64,000 nucleotides of DNA. Source: Martinezella lusitana. Its GTDB lineage: Bacteria > Pseudomonadota > Alphaproteobacteria > Rhizobiales > Rhizobiaceae. Numbering within the stretch: the first letter of the stretch is position 1; the number at the start of each line of letters is the position of its first letter. The notes beneath the pieces are model-generated. The model was not told where the DNA came from. It did not search any database and worked only from the letters and a program-made list of their open reading frames with translations. Below are positions 50,578-59,735 of this stretch, in pieces. The DNA lies in contig NZ_JAFEVL010000075.1 of the NCBI RefSeq assembly GCF_016901135.1, positions 372,001-436,000 of the forward strand, written 5' to 3'. The translations under genes were made by a program, and so were the position numbers.

Positions 50578-52167
50578 ATGGGCGATCATGACTACATCAT
50601 CGTCGGCAGCGGCATAAATGCGCTTGTCGCAGCCGCGATGCTCGGCAAGAAGGGCCACAAAGTGCTCCTCCTCGAGCGCAACGACCGCATCGGCGGCTGT
50701 CTGCGCACAGAGGAGATCACCGAGCCCGGCTTCATCCACGACGTCATGGCGACGACCATGGTGCTGTTCCTCACCTCGCCGGCCTATGGCGCCATCGGTA
50801 GGGATCTCGAGGCCCGCGGCCTGGAATTTGCCCATGCCGACCTTCCCACAGGCGTGCTGAGGCCGGACGGTTCGCATGTGATCTTTTCCAAGGACAGGCG
50901 ACGAAACATCGCCACCTTCGATGAATTGTCGCTCGGCGACGGGCAGACCTTCTCCCGCGAGATGGATGCGCTCGCCGCCGATGCCCCCTTCCTCTTTTCC
51001 CTGCTCGGTGGCGCACTCTGGTCGGGATCGACCCTGAAAAACGTCGCCAGCCAAGGCTGGAATCGCGGTCTGCGCAAGCTTGCGGCCTGGTTTGGCGAAG
51101 CCCTGACACCGGCCCGCGGCTATCTGGAGACCAGCTATCGATCCGAGGATATTCATGCGCTCTGGGCACCCTGGGTCCTGCATTGCGGCCTCGGGCCCGA
51201 AAGCGCCTATTCCGCCGAAATGCTGAAGGTCATCGGCTTTGCGCTGGAGCTTGGCGGCGCGCCCATCGTCAAAGGCGGCGCAGGAGCATTGCTGACGGCC
51301 TTCGAGCGGCTGATCAAGGACAATAGCGGCGAGATCCGCATCAGCGCTGACGTCGAAGCCATCATTCCCGGCGCCAATCGCCGCGCCGACGGCGTGCGTC
51401 TTGCAAGCGGCGAAACGCTGAAGGCCAGTTTGGGCGTGATCTGTTCGGTAACGCCCAACCAGCTCTACGAACGGCTGATGAAGGACTGGCCCGACCCGCT
51501 GCCGACAGAGATCAAAACCGGCGTCGCCAATTATCGCTACGGCAAGGGTGACATGCAAATCCACTATGCCCTTTCCGAGCCGCCGCGCTGGAAGGCCAAT
51601 GCAGATCTCGGCAAGGTGGCGCTGCTGCATCTGACGCCTGGTCTCGACGGCGTCTCCCGCGCCGCCAATGAATGTGAACGCGGATTGCTGCCGGCCGAAC
51701 CCACCGTCTGCGTCGGTCAGCCCGTCTCACTCGATCCGAGCCGCGCGCCGGAGGGCAAATCGATCCTGTGGCTGCAGCTTCCCGAAGCGCCGCGCCATAT
51801 CAAGGGAGACGCCGCAGGCGAGATCGCAACGCCGCAAGACGGCCGCTGGACAGAAGAGGTGCGCGAGCGCTATGCCGACCGCATCGAAGCGCTGCTCGAA
51901 AGCCATATCGAGAATTTCTCCGGCATAAAACTCGCACGGCGCGCCTATTCGCCGGGTGATCTGGAAGCCATGAACATGAACCTTGTCGGCGGCGACCCGT
52001 ATGGTGGCTATTGCGGCCTGGACCAGTTTTTCATCTGGCGCCCCTTCAAGTCATCTGTTAACCACCGCACCCACATATCAGGCCTATACCATATCGGCGC
52101 CTCGGCGCACCCGGGAGCCGGTCTCGGAGGAGGCTCCGGCTTCCTGCTCGCATCATCGCTGAAGTAA
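50578..52167 (+). CDS. PYROXD2/phytoene desaturase-like FAD oxidoreductase (second copy)
   Basis: About 529 residues. DYIIVGSGINALVAAAMLGKKGHKVLLLERNDRIGGCLRTEE (motif text) is the FAD Rossmann region, and the C terminus YHIGASAHPGAGLGGGSGFLL is the matching FAD motif. Its overall plan, including NLVGGDPYGG and LDQFFIWRPF near the end, mirrors the first copy (NLIGGDNLSG, LDQNFLFRP), so the two are diverged paralogues that may act together or successively. GAGGGG favours ATG 50578 over 50572. In line with the cyclase and MarR genes. Confidence 0.82.
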   Translation: MGDHDYIIVGSGINALVAAAMLGKKGHKVLLLERNDRIGGCLRTEEITEPGFIHDVMATTMVLFLTSPAYGAIGRDLEARGLEFAHADLPTGVLRPDGSHVIFSKDRRRNIATFDELSLGDGQTFSREMDALAADAPFLFSLLGGALWSGSTLKNVASQGWNRGLRKLAAWFGEALTPARGYLETSYRSEDIHALWAPWVLHCGLGPESAYSAEMLKVIGFALELGGAPIVKGGAGALLTAFERLIKDNSGEIRISADVEAIIPGANRRADGVRLASGETLKASLGVICSVTPNQLYERLMKDWPDPLPTEIKTGVANYRYGKGDMQIHYALSEPPRWKANADLGKVALLHLTPGLDGVSRAANECERGLLPAEPTVCVGQPVSLDPSRAPEGKSILWLQLPEAPRHIKGDAAGEIATPQDGRWTEEVRERYADRIEALLESHIENFSGIKLARRAYSPGDLEAMNMNLVGGDPYGGYCGLDQFFIWRPFKSSVNHRTHISGLYHIGASAHPGAGLGGGSGFLLASSLK

Positions 52168-52191
52168 CACGTTTCCGGAGGAGTATCGTCG

Positions 52192-52698
52192 ATGGAGGAG
52201 CGGTTTTCAGGCACTGTTTTGAGGCGCAATCGGGAGGAGCCCGTAAAACGTCCGACCATGGGCGAAATCGGCCTCAATCACTTCGCGCCCTATCTGATGA
52301 ACCGGCTGATGGCCCGCTGGAACGCCAACATGTCGGAGGAGCTGCGCGAATACGACATGACGACGGCCAAGATGCGGGCGCTTGCCGTGCTCAGCGTCTC
52401 CTCCAGCGTCACGATCAACGAGCTTTCCGTCTTCGCCGTCACCGAGCAATCGACGATGAGCCGCACATTAGACTCGCTCGAGCGGCAGGGCTTCATCCGC
52501 CGCCAGCCCCGTGTCGAGGACATGCGCATCCGCGACGTCTCCATCACCGAAGAAGGCCGCGCCGCCTTCGAGAAGGTGTGGCCGACCATGTACGACCTGT
52601 TCCTGCAGATGTTCGATAGTGTGGAGGAGGCCGAATACCGCGCCTTCATCTCGACCCTGCACAAGGTGCTGCATAATATTCGCAAGCACGAGATTTGA
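52192..52698 (+). CDS. MarR-family regulator of the aromatic cluster
   Basis: 168 residues. The winged helix-turn-helix is VTINELSVFAVTEQSTMSRTLDSLERQGFIRRQPRVEDMRIRDVSITEEG (key text), flanked by dimerisation helices. GGAGGAG lies about ten bases before the ATG, 24 bases after the second flavoprotein stop, so it is the last gene of the cyclase transcript. It is the best candidate to bind the CAAWATCATATWTTG sites at 49545 and 56643. MarR proteins commonly repress aromatic catabolism and are released by a pathway ligand. Confidence 0.88.
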   Translation: MEERFSGTVLRRNREEPVKRPTMGEIGLNHFAPYLMNRLMARWNANMSEELREYDMTTAKMRALAVLSVSSSVTINELSVFAVTEQSTMSRTLDSLERQGFIRRQPRVEDMRIRDVSITEEGRAAFEKVWPTMYDLFLQMFDSVEEAEYRAFISTLHKVLHNIRKHEI

Positions 52699-52870
52699 AC
52701 CGAGATCGGGGTGGTGTCTGTGGCCGCCCCATCCTTCGAGGCATCTTTCCGCCGCGCCTCAAGATGAGGCGGAGCGATTTCGCGATTGGCGCAAAGGGTT
52801 AGCCCTCATGGTGAGGTGCGAAGGTCCAAAGGACCGTAGCCTCGAACCACGAGGGCGGATGGCTGAAACA
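52699..52870. repeat. Rhizobial intergenic repeat
   Basis: Contains CCATCCTTCGAGGC, CCTCAAGATGAGGCGG, CTCATGGTGAGGTGCGAAGG and CTCGAACCACGAGGG, repeated inverted units I recognise from many rhizobial intergenic regions. It lies between the convergent MarR and iorB-like genes and may act as their shared terminator region. No gene seen in it. Confidence 0.7.
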
Positions 52871-52876
52871 AACCCT

Positions 52877-54436
52877 TCACAAGGTCTCCACAGTCTTCAG
52901 CGCCCCATCCAACGCAACCCCGTTCTCATCCAGCAGCGCCGCCTGCCGCAGCCGCTTCATCCAGGCAGCCCCGTCTTCGCGATCGCGCAGCATCGGTAGG
53001 GCCGACATCACCCGATCGAATTTCGAAAGGCCGCGCGCATGCGTATCGGAATAGCCTTTGACGAGGCGGCGATTATTGAGCACCTCGACGGCGAGATCGT
53101 AATTCACGCCGAGCAGATTGGTCGCCGCTGCCAGCCAGGCTTCGCGATGCTCGACTTCGCGTAAATGGCGCAGCGTGCCGCGACGGGTGCGGCGCAGGGC
53201 TGAGACCATGTAGAGGCCGAGAAACCAGAGGAGCGTGCCGGTCTGCACGCGGCGGCCCTTGTTGACGAAGCGGTCGAGGCGTTCGAACAAGCGCGGCCGA
53301 TTCTCGATCCAGAGGCCCATGGCCTTCGGCATCGTGCCGCAGACTTCCTCCATGCGCGGATGCATGTATTCGGTCATATAGACGATCTGGTCATCCTTGG
53401 CCCCGACCTCCTTGCGCACCCGCTCGAAGCGCGATGCACGCACCTTCAGATCGGCAACACGGATGACATCGTCATAGGCCATGGCGACCGCGAGATATTT
53501 TGCAGCCTGGACGGTGAAGGCAAAATCCTTGTCCGCGCCGCCGGCTTTGCGATCGAGCGCATGGAGAGCCGCCACGCGGCTCAGATATTCGTCGGCGTAG
53601 GCCGGGTCCTGATAATCAGTCAGCCTCTTGGCACCGGCAAACAGCAGCGGGTGAGCCGCTTCCGGAAATTCGGCACTGATGCGATTGACCAGCCGGTCCA
53701 GCGCCGGATGGCCAGCCGTCTCAGGCAAAACGTCGAAATGTTTCAGCGGCGTTGCCGAGACAGCGTCGCGCGGCTTGTCCTTGACCCGTTCGAAGGCGGC
53801 ATTGAACGCCTTGAGGCTCGGTTCGATACCCTTGCCGCCAGCACGGATCATCGCCTCGAAAGCCTGTTTTCCGAAAGGAAGCGCGCCGGAGGCCGCCAGT
53901 GCGCCGAACATCGAGGCAGAGATCACGCTGCCGTTCTTGATGGCCAAGGTCTCCATATCGAAGGCGATGGTGCGCTTGGCGGCGAAATCCGTCGCTTCGA
54001 CCACGACTTCGGGATTGCCGATGCCGTCTCCCGGCTTTTCCTTCTCGCCGACCGCGAAGGAGCGATGCGTCGAGGCGATTAACACGGTCTTATCAGGCGT
54101 GACCAGTCCACGCAGCACGGAACGGCCGGCCTCCATCAACTCCGCCGCCATGACGACATCGACATCACCAGGCGTCGGCATCAGCGAAAAGATCGGCGCA
54201 TGGCCGTCCCGGGCCGGCAGCATCTCTATGTAGTAGATCGTCGCGCCCGTTCGCTGCGCGACGCCGGGCACAGAGGTCGTCTGCGCCATCCAGCCCTCGG
54301 CCTCGGCAAGACCGACGATCCAGTCGGCCAGCACGCCGCCGCCCTGCCCGCCCATGGCGAGAATGGCAAGCGACAGGGGCTTGTCGGTCGAAAGGCGGCT
54401 AGTGCCGATATCACTCATGCTCACATGCTCGTTCAT
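52877..54436 (-). CDS. iorB: Indolepyruvate ferredoxin oxidoreductase, beta subunit, with long C-terminal extension
   Basis: 519 residues. The first 200 or so are the catalytic gamma-type domain of 2-oxoacid:ferredoxin oxidoreductases (LAILAMGGQGGGVLADWIVG, then TSVPGVAQRTGATIYYIEM and DVVMAAELMEAGR). The remaining roughly 300 residues form a helical domain of unknown role, found on long beta subunits. Ordinary IorB is near 200 residues. GAGGGGACG precedes the ATG. It follows iorA by nine bases and is surely co-transcribed. With IorA it would convert arylpyruvates to aryl-acetyl-CoA, reducing ferredoxin. Confidence 0.85.
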   Translation of the reverse strand: MNEHVSMSDIGTSRLSTDKPLSLAILAMGGQGGGVLADWIVGLAEAEGWMAQTTSVPGVAQRTGATIYYIEMLPARDGHAPIFSLMPTPGDVDVVMAAELMEAGRSVLRGLVTPDKTVLIASTHRSFAVGEKEKPGDGIGNPEVVVEATDFAAKRTIAFDMETLAIKNGSVISASMFGALAASGALPFGKQAFEAMIRAGGKGIEPSLKAFNAAFERVKDKPRDAVSATPLKHFDVLPETAGHPALDRLVNRISAEFPEAAHPLLFAGAKRLTDYQDPAYADEYLSRVAALHALDRKAGGADKDFAFTVQAAKYLAVAMAYDDVIRVADLKVRASRFERVRKEVGAKDDQIVYMTEYMHPRMEEVCGTMPKAMGLWIENRPRLFERLDRFVNKGRRVQTGTLLWFLGLYMVSALRRTRRGTLRHLREVEHREAWLAAATNLLGVNYDLAVEVLNNRRLVKGYSDTHARGLSKFDRVMSALPMLRDREDGAAWMKRLRQAALLDENGVALDGALKTVETL

Positions 54437-54445
54437 ATCGTCCCC

Positions 54446-56599
54446 TCAATCCGAAAAGACGATGCGGCCGGCGCGGCGACGCGCCTGTAGCCAGCCAATG
54501 ACGGCGGAACGCAGGCGGGCGGCGAAGCGGTCCCAACCCGTGGGATTATGAATAATATCGGCGCGATAGAAGGAGGGACAGAGCACCGCCGCCTCCGCGA
54601 CTTCGCCGCAATTGCCGCAGCCGACGCAATTATTGTCGATCGCCGCGACCGGATCATCCTTCAGCGGATCGTCGGTATGCTTGACCGACAGCGACGGACA
54701 GCCGGAAAGCCGGATGCAGGCGTGATCGCCGGTGCAGACGTCCTCGTCAACGCCGAAGCGTTCCTTGACCATGCGCTTGCCGTCCTTGACCGCCTTGGCA
54801 AATTGCGGCTTCACGCGGCGCTGCTTGTTGAGCATGCATTCCGAGGAAGCGACGATGATCTTCGGACCCGGCTCCTTCGATGTCAGCGCCTCGCGCAGCG
54901 TGTCGCGCATTTTGGCGACATCATAGGTGCGGTCGATCTGGCGAACCCAGGTCGCGCCAATGCCCTTGACCGCATTGACGATGGAATTGTTGGTCTTGCG
55001 GCGCGGGTTCAGCGCCCGCGATGACGGGATGTCCTGCCCGCCGGTAGCGGCCGAATAAAAATTGTCGACGACGAGGATAACGCCATCCTGCTTGTTGAAG
55101 ACGGCATTGCCAACGGAAGTCGCCAGACCGTTGTGCCAGAAACCGCCATCGCCCATGACCGAGATCGCGCGCTTGTCGGCGGCGACATTGAAGGCCGAGG
55201 CCGCAGCGGGACCAAGCCCATAACCCATCGTCGTGCTGCCCAGGTTGAACGGCGGCAGGATCGAGAACAGGTGGCAGCCGATATCGCCGGAGATGTGGTG
55301 CTGACCGAGTTCTTCCTCAACCATCTTCATCGCCGCGAAGATCGGCCGCTCGGGACAGCCGATACAGAAGCCCGGCGGGCGCGGCGGCACGACTTCGGCG
55401 AGCGCCTTGATCTTCGGATCGTTCAGGATAGGCGACGGATCCGGCAGTGGCGGCTGATTGCCGAGCAACACGCGCTGATGTGTCTCCAGGAAATTCTTGA
55501 TGCCCTTCATCAGGACAGGCGCGGTATATTCCCCGCCCATCGGCAGGACATCCTTGCCAGCAATCCTGGTCTGGATATCGCGGCGACGCAGGATGGTGTT
55601 GAGCGACTGCTCTATATATTCGGGCGCGCCCTCCTCGACCAGCAGCACGGCCTTCTTGCCAGCGCAGAATTCGGCCATCTGATCGTCGATCAGCGGATAG
55701 GCGACGTTGAGAACATAGAGCGGCACGGCGGAATTGCCGTAGACATCTGCAAGACCGAGCTGCTGCAGCGCACGCATCACGCCATTGTAAGCACCACCGA
55801 GCAGGATGATGCCGACCTCGCCCTCGGATGGGCCGAAATATTCGTTGAGCTGACGCTGCTTGATGAACTCGACAGCGGCCGGCCAACGCTTCTCCAGCTT
55901 CTCCTTCTCGTGGAGAAACGAGGCGGGTGGTAGCACGATGCGGTTGACATCACGGATCGGATTTTCGAGCGCCTGCCTCAGCGTAAAGGCCGGCCGCTTA
56001 TTGTCCTTGGCGACGAACTGGCCGTGCACATGACAGCTGCGGATGCCGACCTGCAGCATGACGGGCGTATTGGAGGCCTCCGAAAGCTCGAAACCCTCCT
56101 CCACCGCCTGCACGATCGACGGCAGGTTCGGGCGCGGGTTGAGCAGCCACATCTGCGATTTCATCGCATAGGCATGGCTGCGCTCCTGCATGATCGAGGA
56201 ACCCTCGCCGTAATCCTCGCCGATGATGATCAGTGCGCCGCCCGTGACCCCACCCGACGACAGGTTGGAAAGCGCATCGGAGGCAACGTTGGTGCCCGCC
56301 GTCGATTTCCAGGTGACGGCGCCGCGCACCGGATACATGACGGAGGCCGAAAGCATGGCGGCAGCAGCAGCTTCCGATGCCGAGGTCTCGAAATGGACGC
56401 CCAGATCTTCCATCACATCCTTGGCGTCGGCCAGCACGTCCATCAGATGGGAGATCGGCGAACCCTGATAGCCGCCGACATAGGACACGCCGGACTGCAG
56501 AAGTGCCTTGGTGATCGCGAGAATACCCTCGCCGCGGAAGATGTCGCCTTCCCCGAGCTTCAGATCCTCGACCTCGCGCGCAAAAGACCGCTCGGCCAT
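54446..56599 (-). CDS. iorA: Indolepyruvate ferredoxin oxidoreductase, alpha subunit
   Basis: 717 residues. The pyrimidine-binding domain starts with GYQGSPISHLMDVL, the TPP-binding domain has GDIGCHLFSILPPFNLGSTTMGYG and the motif VMGDGGFWHNGLATSVGNAVFN, and the C-terminal ferredoxin domain shows CTGDHACIRLSGCPSL and CVGCGNCGEVAEAAVLCPSF, ligands for 4Fe-4S clusters. It oxidatively decarboxylates indolepyruvate and related arylpyruvates. AAGGGG lies before the ATG. Its promoter TTGACA-N18-TATGAT is overlapped by a MarR-like palindrome. Forms an operon with iorB. Confidence 0.9.
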   Translation of the reverse strand: MAERSFAREVEDLKLGEGDIFRGEGILAITKALLQSGVSYVGGYQGSPISHLMDVLADAKDVMEDLGVHFETSASEAAAAAMLSASVMYPVRGAVTWKSTAGTNVASDALSNLSSGGVTGGALIIIGEDYGEGSSIMQERSHAYAMKSQMWLLNPRPNLPSIVQAVEEGFELSEASNTPVMLQVGIRSCHVHGQFVAKDNKRPAFTLRQALENPIRDVNRIVLPPASFLHEKEKLEKRWPAAVEFIKQRQLNEYFGPSEGEVGIILLGGAYNGVMRALQQLGLADVYGNSAVPLYVLNVAYPLIDDQMAEFCAGKKAVLLVEEGAPEYIEQSLNTILRRRDIQTRIAGKDVLPMGGEYTAPVLMKGIKNFLETHQRVLLGNQPPLPDPSPILNDPKIKALAEVVPPRPPGFCIGCPERPIFAAMKMVEEELGQHHISGDIGCHLFSILPPFNLGSTTMGYGLGPAAASAFNVAADKRAISVMGDGGFWHNGLATSVGNAVFNKQDGVILVVDNFYSAATGGQDIPSSRALNPRRKTNNSIVNAVKGIGATWVRQIDRTYDVAKMRDTLREALTSKEPGPKIIVASSECMLNKQRRVKPQFAKAVKDGKRMVKERFGVDEDVCTGDHACIRLSGCPSLSVKHTDDPLKDDPVAAIDNNCVGCGNCGEVAEAAVLCPSFYRADIIHNPTGWDRFAARLRSAVIGWLQARRRAGRIVFSD

Positions 56600-56974
56600 A
56601 GACGTTACCCCTTTGCCCTGTGGGCTTCTTTTTAATCATTTGCAAAATCATATTTTGAACGCCCTTAGACTGTCAACGAACAAATATGAAACTTCGAGGG
56701 ATTGATTGGCGCTCAAGCTGCAGAACTGTGCCGCCCGATTCCGAAAGTGCCCAGAAGAAATGGTGGGTGAAAGCGCATATATATGCAAATGCATGAAATA
56801 TGGGCGCATCACAAGGCGCGCTGGAAAACGGAGACCCGGATTTTGTGAGACGCTCAGAGAAAGCGCTTGCCGCTCCGAAATACTTATTTTAGGATTAAAA
56901 CATTCCGACAATAAATCGCCAGCGGCAGGCGGGCGTCATGCTTTTCTGCCGCTTAACAGGGGAACGGAGTGACC
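56600..56974. other. Divergent 375-base region between iorA and the peptide-type ABC operon
   Basis: Holds the iorA promoter and operator (56643-56676), a perfect palindrome GCATATATATGC (56775-56786), an AT-rich block near 56880-56910 that may carry the ABC-operon promoter, and CGGAG before ATG 56975. No gene is apparent. Confidence 0.55.
56643..56676 (-). promoter_or_regulatory. iorA promoter with operator over the -10
   Basis: On the minus strand TTGACA (56676-56671), an 18-base spacer and TATGAT (56652-56647) make a good sigma-70-type promoter. The perfect palindrome CAAAAT-CAT-ATTTTG (56643-56657) is centred on the -10. The site matches the one at 49545. It lies 43 bases upstream of the iorA ATG, where a bound MarR dimer would block RNA polymerase. 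Confidence 0.72.
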
Positions 56975-58510
56975 ATGACAACGCTTACTCGGCGCGAGGC
57001 CTTGAGCCTCGGCGTAGCCGCATTCATTACTGGGATTCTCGCGGGCAGGACGCATGTGGAAGCCGCCGAAGCCGGCACGCTGACCATCGCCTTCAACGTC
57101 AACTTGCCCTCCTTCGACCCGACGACGGGGCCGTCGGCGGTCAACCCGACGATCCAGGCGATCTATCGCTCGATCTTCGACCAGTTCATCGCCCAGGGAC
57201 CGGACCTGAAGTTCCAGCCGGGCTTGCTGACCGCCTGGGGCTGGAACGACGACAAGTCCAAGGTTTGGATGGACGTTCGCGAGGGCGTCACCTGGCATGA
57301 CGGCTCCAAATTCACGCCTGAGGACGTCGTCTGGTCGCTGGAGCGGGCAGCCAAGCAGGAGACAGGCAATCCGATCCAGTTCATCTGGTCGACGGCCAAT
57401 AATTATAAAGTGGAAGGCAATCGCATTACCGGCGATGTCGTCCGCTTCGAGCCGACCTTCTTCAAATGGATGGCCTTCCTCACCGGCTATGTCCTGCCGA
57501 AGGACTATTATACCAAGGTCGGCACGGAAGGCTTCGAGAAGAAGCCTGTCGGCACCGGCCCCTATATGGTCGACGCCTATGAGGGCAATTCCTATCTGCG
57601 CCTGAAGGCGAACCCAAACTATTTCGGCGGCAAGCCGGCCTTCGATACGGTCATCTTCAAGTTCGTGCCCGACACAACAAGCCGCGTCGCCGAAATCGAA
57701 TCCGGCTCATCGGACGTGACGCTGGAAATCCCCTATGAGGATTTCGACCGGCTGAAGAAGAAGTCCGGCCTTGCGGGCGTCGCGACACCAATCTCCGATA
57801 TCGGCATGATCTTCATCAGCAACGTCGATCCGATGCTCGATAAGAACGTGCGCCTTGCCGCCAATATGGCGATCGACAAGGAAGCGATCATCAAGCGACT
57901 GCTGCGCGGCTACGGCAAGCCGCTTTCGACGCTGGAAGCGCCGGAATACGAGGCCTATGACGCCTCCGTCAAGATCCCTTACGATCCGGAACAGGCAAAG
58001 AAACTTTTGGCCGCCAGCGGCTATTCGCCGGCAAAGCCTGTCAAGTTCGGCATCAAGACCACCCGCGGCTTCAAGCCGAAGGACTACGAGATGATCCAGG
58101 CGATCGTCGGCATGTGGCGCAAGGTCGGCATCGAGGCGGAAATCGAAGTCTACGAAATCGCCAAGCACTACGAGCTGCGCGCCGCCCACCAGCTCGGCCC
58201 CGCCGCCTTCTATAACTGGGGCAACGCCATCGGCGACCCCACGACCTCGACCGGCTTCGCCATGTTCGGCCCCTCGCCGCATTCAGCCTGGAAGACCAAG
58301 GATGTCGACGACATGCTGGGTCCGCTCTGGGTGGAAAAGGACGAGGCAAAGCGCATTGCCGGCTGGAAGACTGCAATCAAGTACATCGCCGAACAGGGCT
58401 ATGTGATCCCCCTGCTGCAATATGTTCAGCCGATCGTCTATAAATCGAGCCTGAAGGTGACGCCGAACGTTTCGGGCGCGCTGCAGCCGACGCTGGTGTC
58501 GAAGGATTGA
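56975..58510 (+). CDS. ABC transporter substrate-binding protein, family 5 (peptide/nickel type)
   Basis: About 511 residues. The N terminus MTTLTRREALSLGVAAFITG fits a twin-arginine-type signal (TRREALSLG) followed by a hydrophobic stretch, so it may be exported folded. The SBP_bac_5 core includes PTIQAIYRSIFDQFI, GVTWHDGSKFTPEDVVWSLERA and KPVGTGPYMVDAYEGNSYLRLKANPNYF (motif text). CGGAG favours ATG 56975 over GTG 56969. First gene of a five-gene importer operon. Ligands of this family include peptides, but also opines and aromatic or amine compounds. Confidence 0.9.
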   Translation: MTTLTRREALSLGVAAFITGILAGRTHVEAAEAGTLTIAFNVNLPSFDPTTGPSAVNPTIQAIYRSIFDQFIAQGPDLKFQPGLLTAWGWNDDKSKVWMDVREGVTWHDGSKFTPEDVVWSLERAAKQETGNPIQFIWSTANNYKVEGNRITGDVVRFEPTFFKWMAFLTGYVLPKDYYTKVGTEGFEKKPVGTGPYMVDAYEGNSYLRLKANPNYFGGKPAFDTVIFKFVPDTTSRVAEIESGSSDVTLEIPYEDFDRLKKKSGLAGVATPISDIGMIFISNVDPMLDKNVRLAANMAIDKEAIIKRLLRGYGKPLSTLEAPEYEAYDASVKIPYDPEQAKKLLAASGYSPAKPVKFGIKTTRGFKPKDYEMIQAIVGMWRKVGIEAEIEVYEIAKHYELRAAHQLGPAAFYNWGNAIGDPTTSTGFAMFGPSPHSAWKTKDVDDMLGPLWVEKDEAKRIAGWKTAIKYIAEQGYVIPLLQYVQPIVYKSSLKVTPNVSGALQPTLVSKD

Positions 58511-58529
58511 TATTGCTCTTGTGGCTTTG

Positions 58530-58690
58530 CCCCTCACCCTAGCCCTCTCCCCGCTCGCGGGGAGAGGGAACGACCTTTGTATCCTCGCCGGAACAGGTCG
58601 TTAGGGGTAGTCTGTAGGTGCGTCTTCCCCTTCTCCCCGTCAAAACGGGGAGAAGGTGCCCGACAGGGCGGATGAGGGGCTTGGGGCTCT
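58530..58690. repeat. Palindromic intergenic repeats inside the ABC operon
   Basis: CCCTCTCCCCGC-TC-GCGGGGAGAGGG (58543-58568) and CCTTCTCCCCGT-N4-ACGGGGAGAAGG (58629-58656), bracketed by CCCCTCACCC and its inverse GATGAGGGGC. The core matches the repeat at 37397-37418. It separates the binding-protein gene from the first permease gene and may lower expression of the membrane part or protect the upstream mRNA. Confidence 0.75.
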
Positions 58691-58727
58691 CCATCGCCAC
58701 CAGCCGTGCGATCGGAATTCATAACGA

Positions 58728-59735
58728 ATGATAGCAGTCTCCATTCTCAACCGCCTGATCATGGCCGCCGTCACGCTGTTCGGTGTGGCGCTGATTGTCT
58801 TCGTGCTGCTGCGGGTCGTGCCCGGCGATCCCATCGCCATGATGATCTCGCCGGGCGCAAGCCCCGCCGATATAGCCGCCTTGCGCGCCCATTACGGCCT
58901 CGATGCAAGCCTGACGACGCAGTTCGGCATCTGGCTGAAATCTGTGCTGACGGGTGATTTCGGCACGTCGATCTCGCTGAAGCGCGATGTGCTGTCGCTG
59001 TTGGGAGAACGCCTGCCGGCGACGCTGGAGCTTGCCTTTGCAGCCCTCGTGCTCGCGGTCCTTCTCGGTGGTGCTGTCGCCATCATCGGCACGCTTGCCC
59101 GCCGAACCATCTTCGAACCCATCATCGACAGCCTCAACGGCCTCTTCCTTGCCGTGCCGGATTTCGTCTGGGCGCTGGCGCTGGTGCTCGTCCTCGGCGT
59201 TCTCTTTCCGCTTTTTCCGCTTTCCGGCCGCATCGATCCGAGCACGGACGCGCAATTCGCGACCCCCTTCTATCTTATCGAAAGCCTGCTCACCCTCCGC
59301 TTCCGGATCTTTGCCGATATATCAGCCCATATGGTCATGCCGGTGCTGGCGCTCGGCCTGCCGCTCGCAGCCATCATCGCCCGGGTACTGAAGGCGGCAC
59401 TCTCGGAAGCCATGGTGCAGGACTACATCCTGCTCGCCAAACTGAAGGGCATGTCCGATCTGCGGCTCGTTCTGCAGGAAGCGCTGCGCAACGCCGTCGG
59501 CCCGACTATTGCGCTCACCGGCGTGCAATTCACCTTCCTGATCGGCGGCACCGTCATCGTCGAGCGCATCTTCGCCTATCCCGGCATCGGCAACATGGCG
59601 ATCGACGCGGTCATCAACCGCGACCTGCCGCTGATCCAAGGGCTGGTGCTCGTGTTCGGCGCTCTCTTCATCCTCGTCAATCTGGCGGTCGACCTCCTGG
59701 TCGCGGCCTTCAATCCGAGGCTCGCCCATGGCTGA
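58728..59735 (+). CDS. ABC transporter permease, DppB/OppB type
   Basis: 335 residues with six membrane segments. The start ILNRLIMAAVTLFGVALIVFVLLRVVPGDP is typical of DppB-like permeases, and the EAA loop lies near QDYILLAKLKGMSDLRLVLQEALRNAVGP. The ribosome site is weak. It overlaps the second permease gene by eight bases, indicating coupled translation. Forms the membrane pore with the next gene product. Confidence 0.93.
   Translation: MIAVSILNRLIMAAVTLFGVALIVFVLLRVVPGDPIAMMISPGASPADIAALRAHYGLDASLTTQFGIWLKSVLTGDFGTSISLKRDVLSLLGERLPATLELAFAALVLAVLLGGAVAIIGTLARRTIFEPIIDSLNGLFLAVPDFVWALALVLVLGVLFPLFPLSGRIDPSTDAQFATPFYLIESLLTLRFRIFADISAHMVMPVLALGLPLAAIIARVLKAALSEAMVQDYILLAKLKGMSDLRLVLQEALRNAVGPTIALTGVQFTFLIGGTVIVERIFAYPGIGNMAIDAVINRDLPLIQGLVLVFGALFILVNLAVDLLVAAFNPRLAHG

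Noticed and set aside
47751..52167. Carotenoid biosynthesis by the two phytoene-desaturase-like proteins
   Set aside because: No crtB, crtE or other carotenoid gene is in the window, and the neighbours are catabolic.
56775..56786. Perfect palindrome GCATATATATGC as an operator
   Set aside because: A short alternating AT core can arise by chance. There is no second copy nearby or promoter element to support it.
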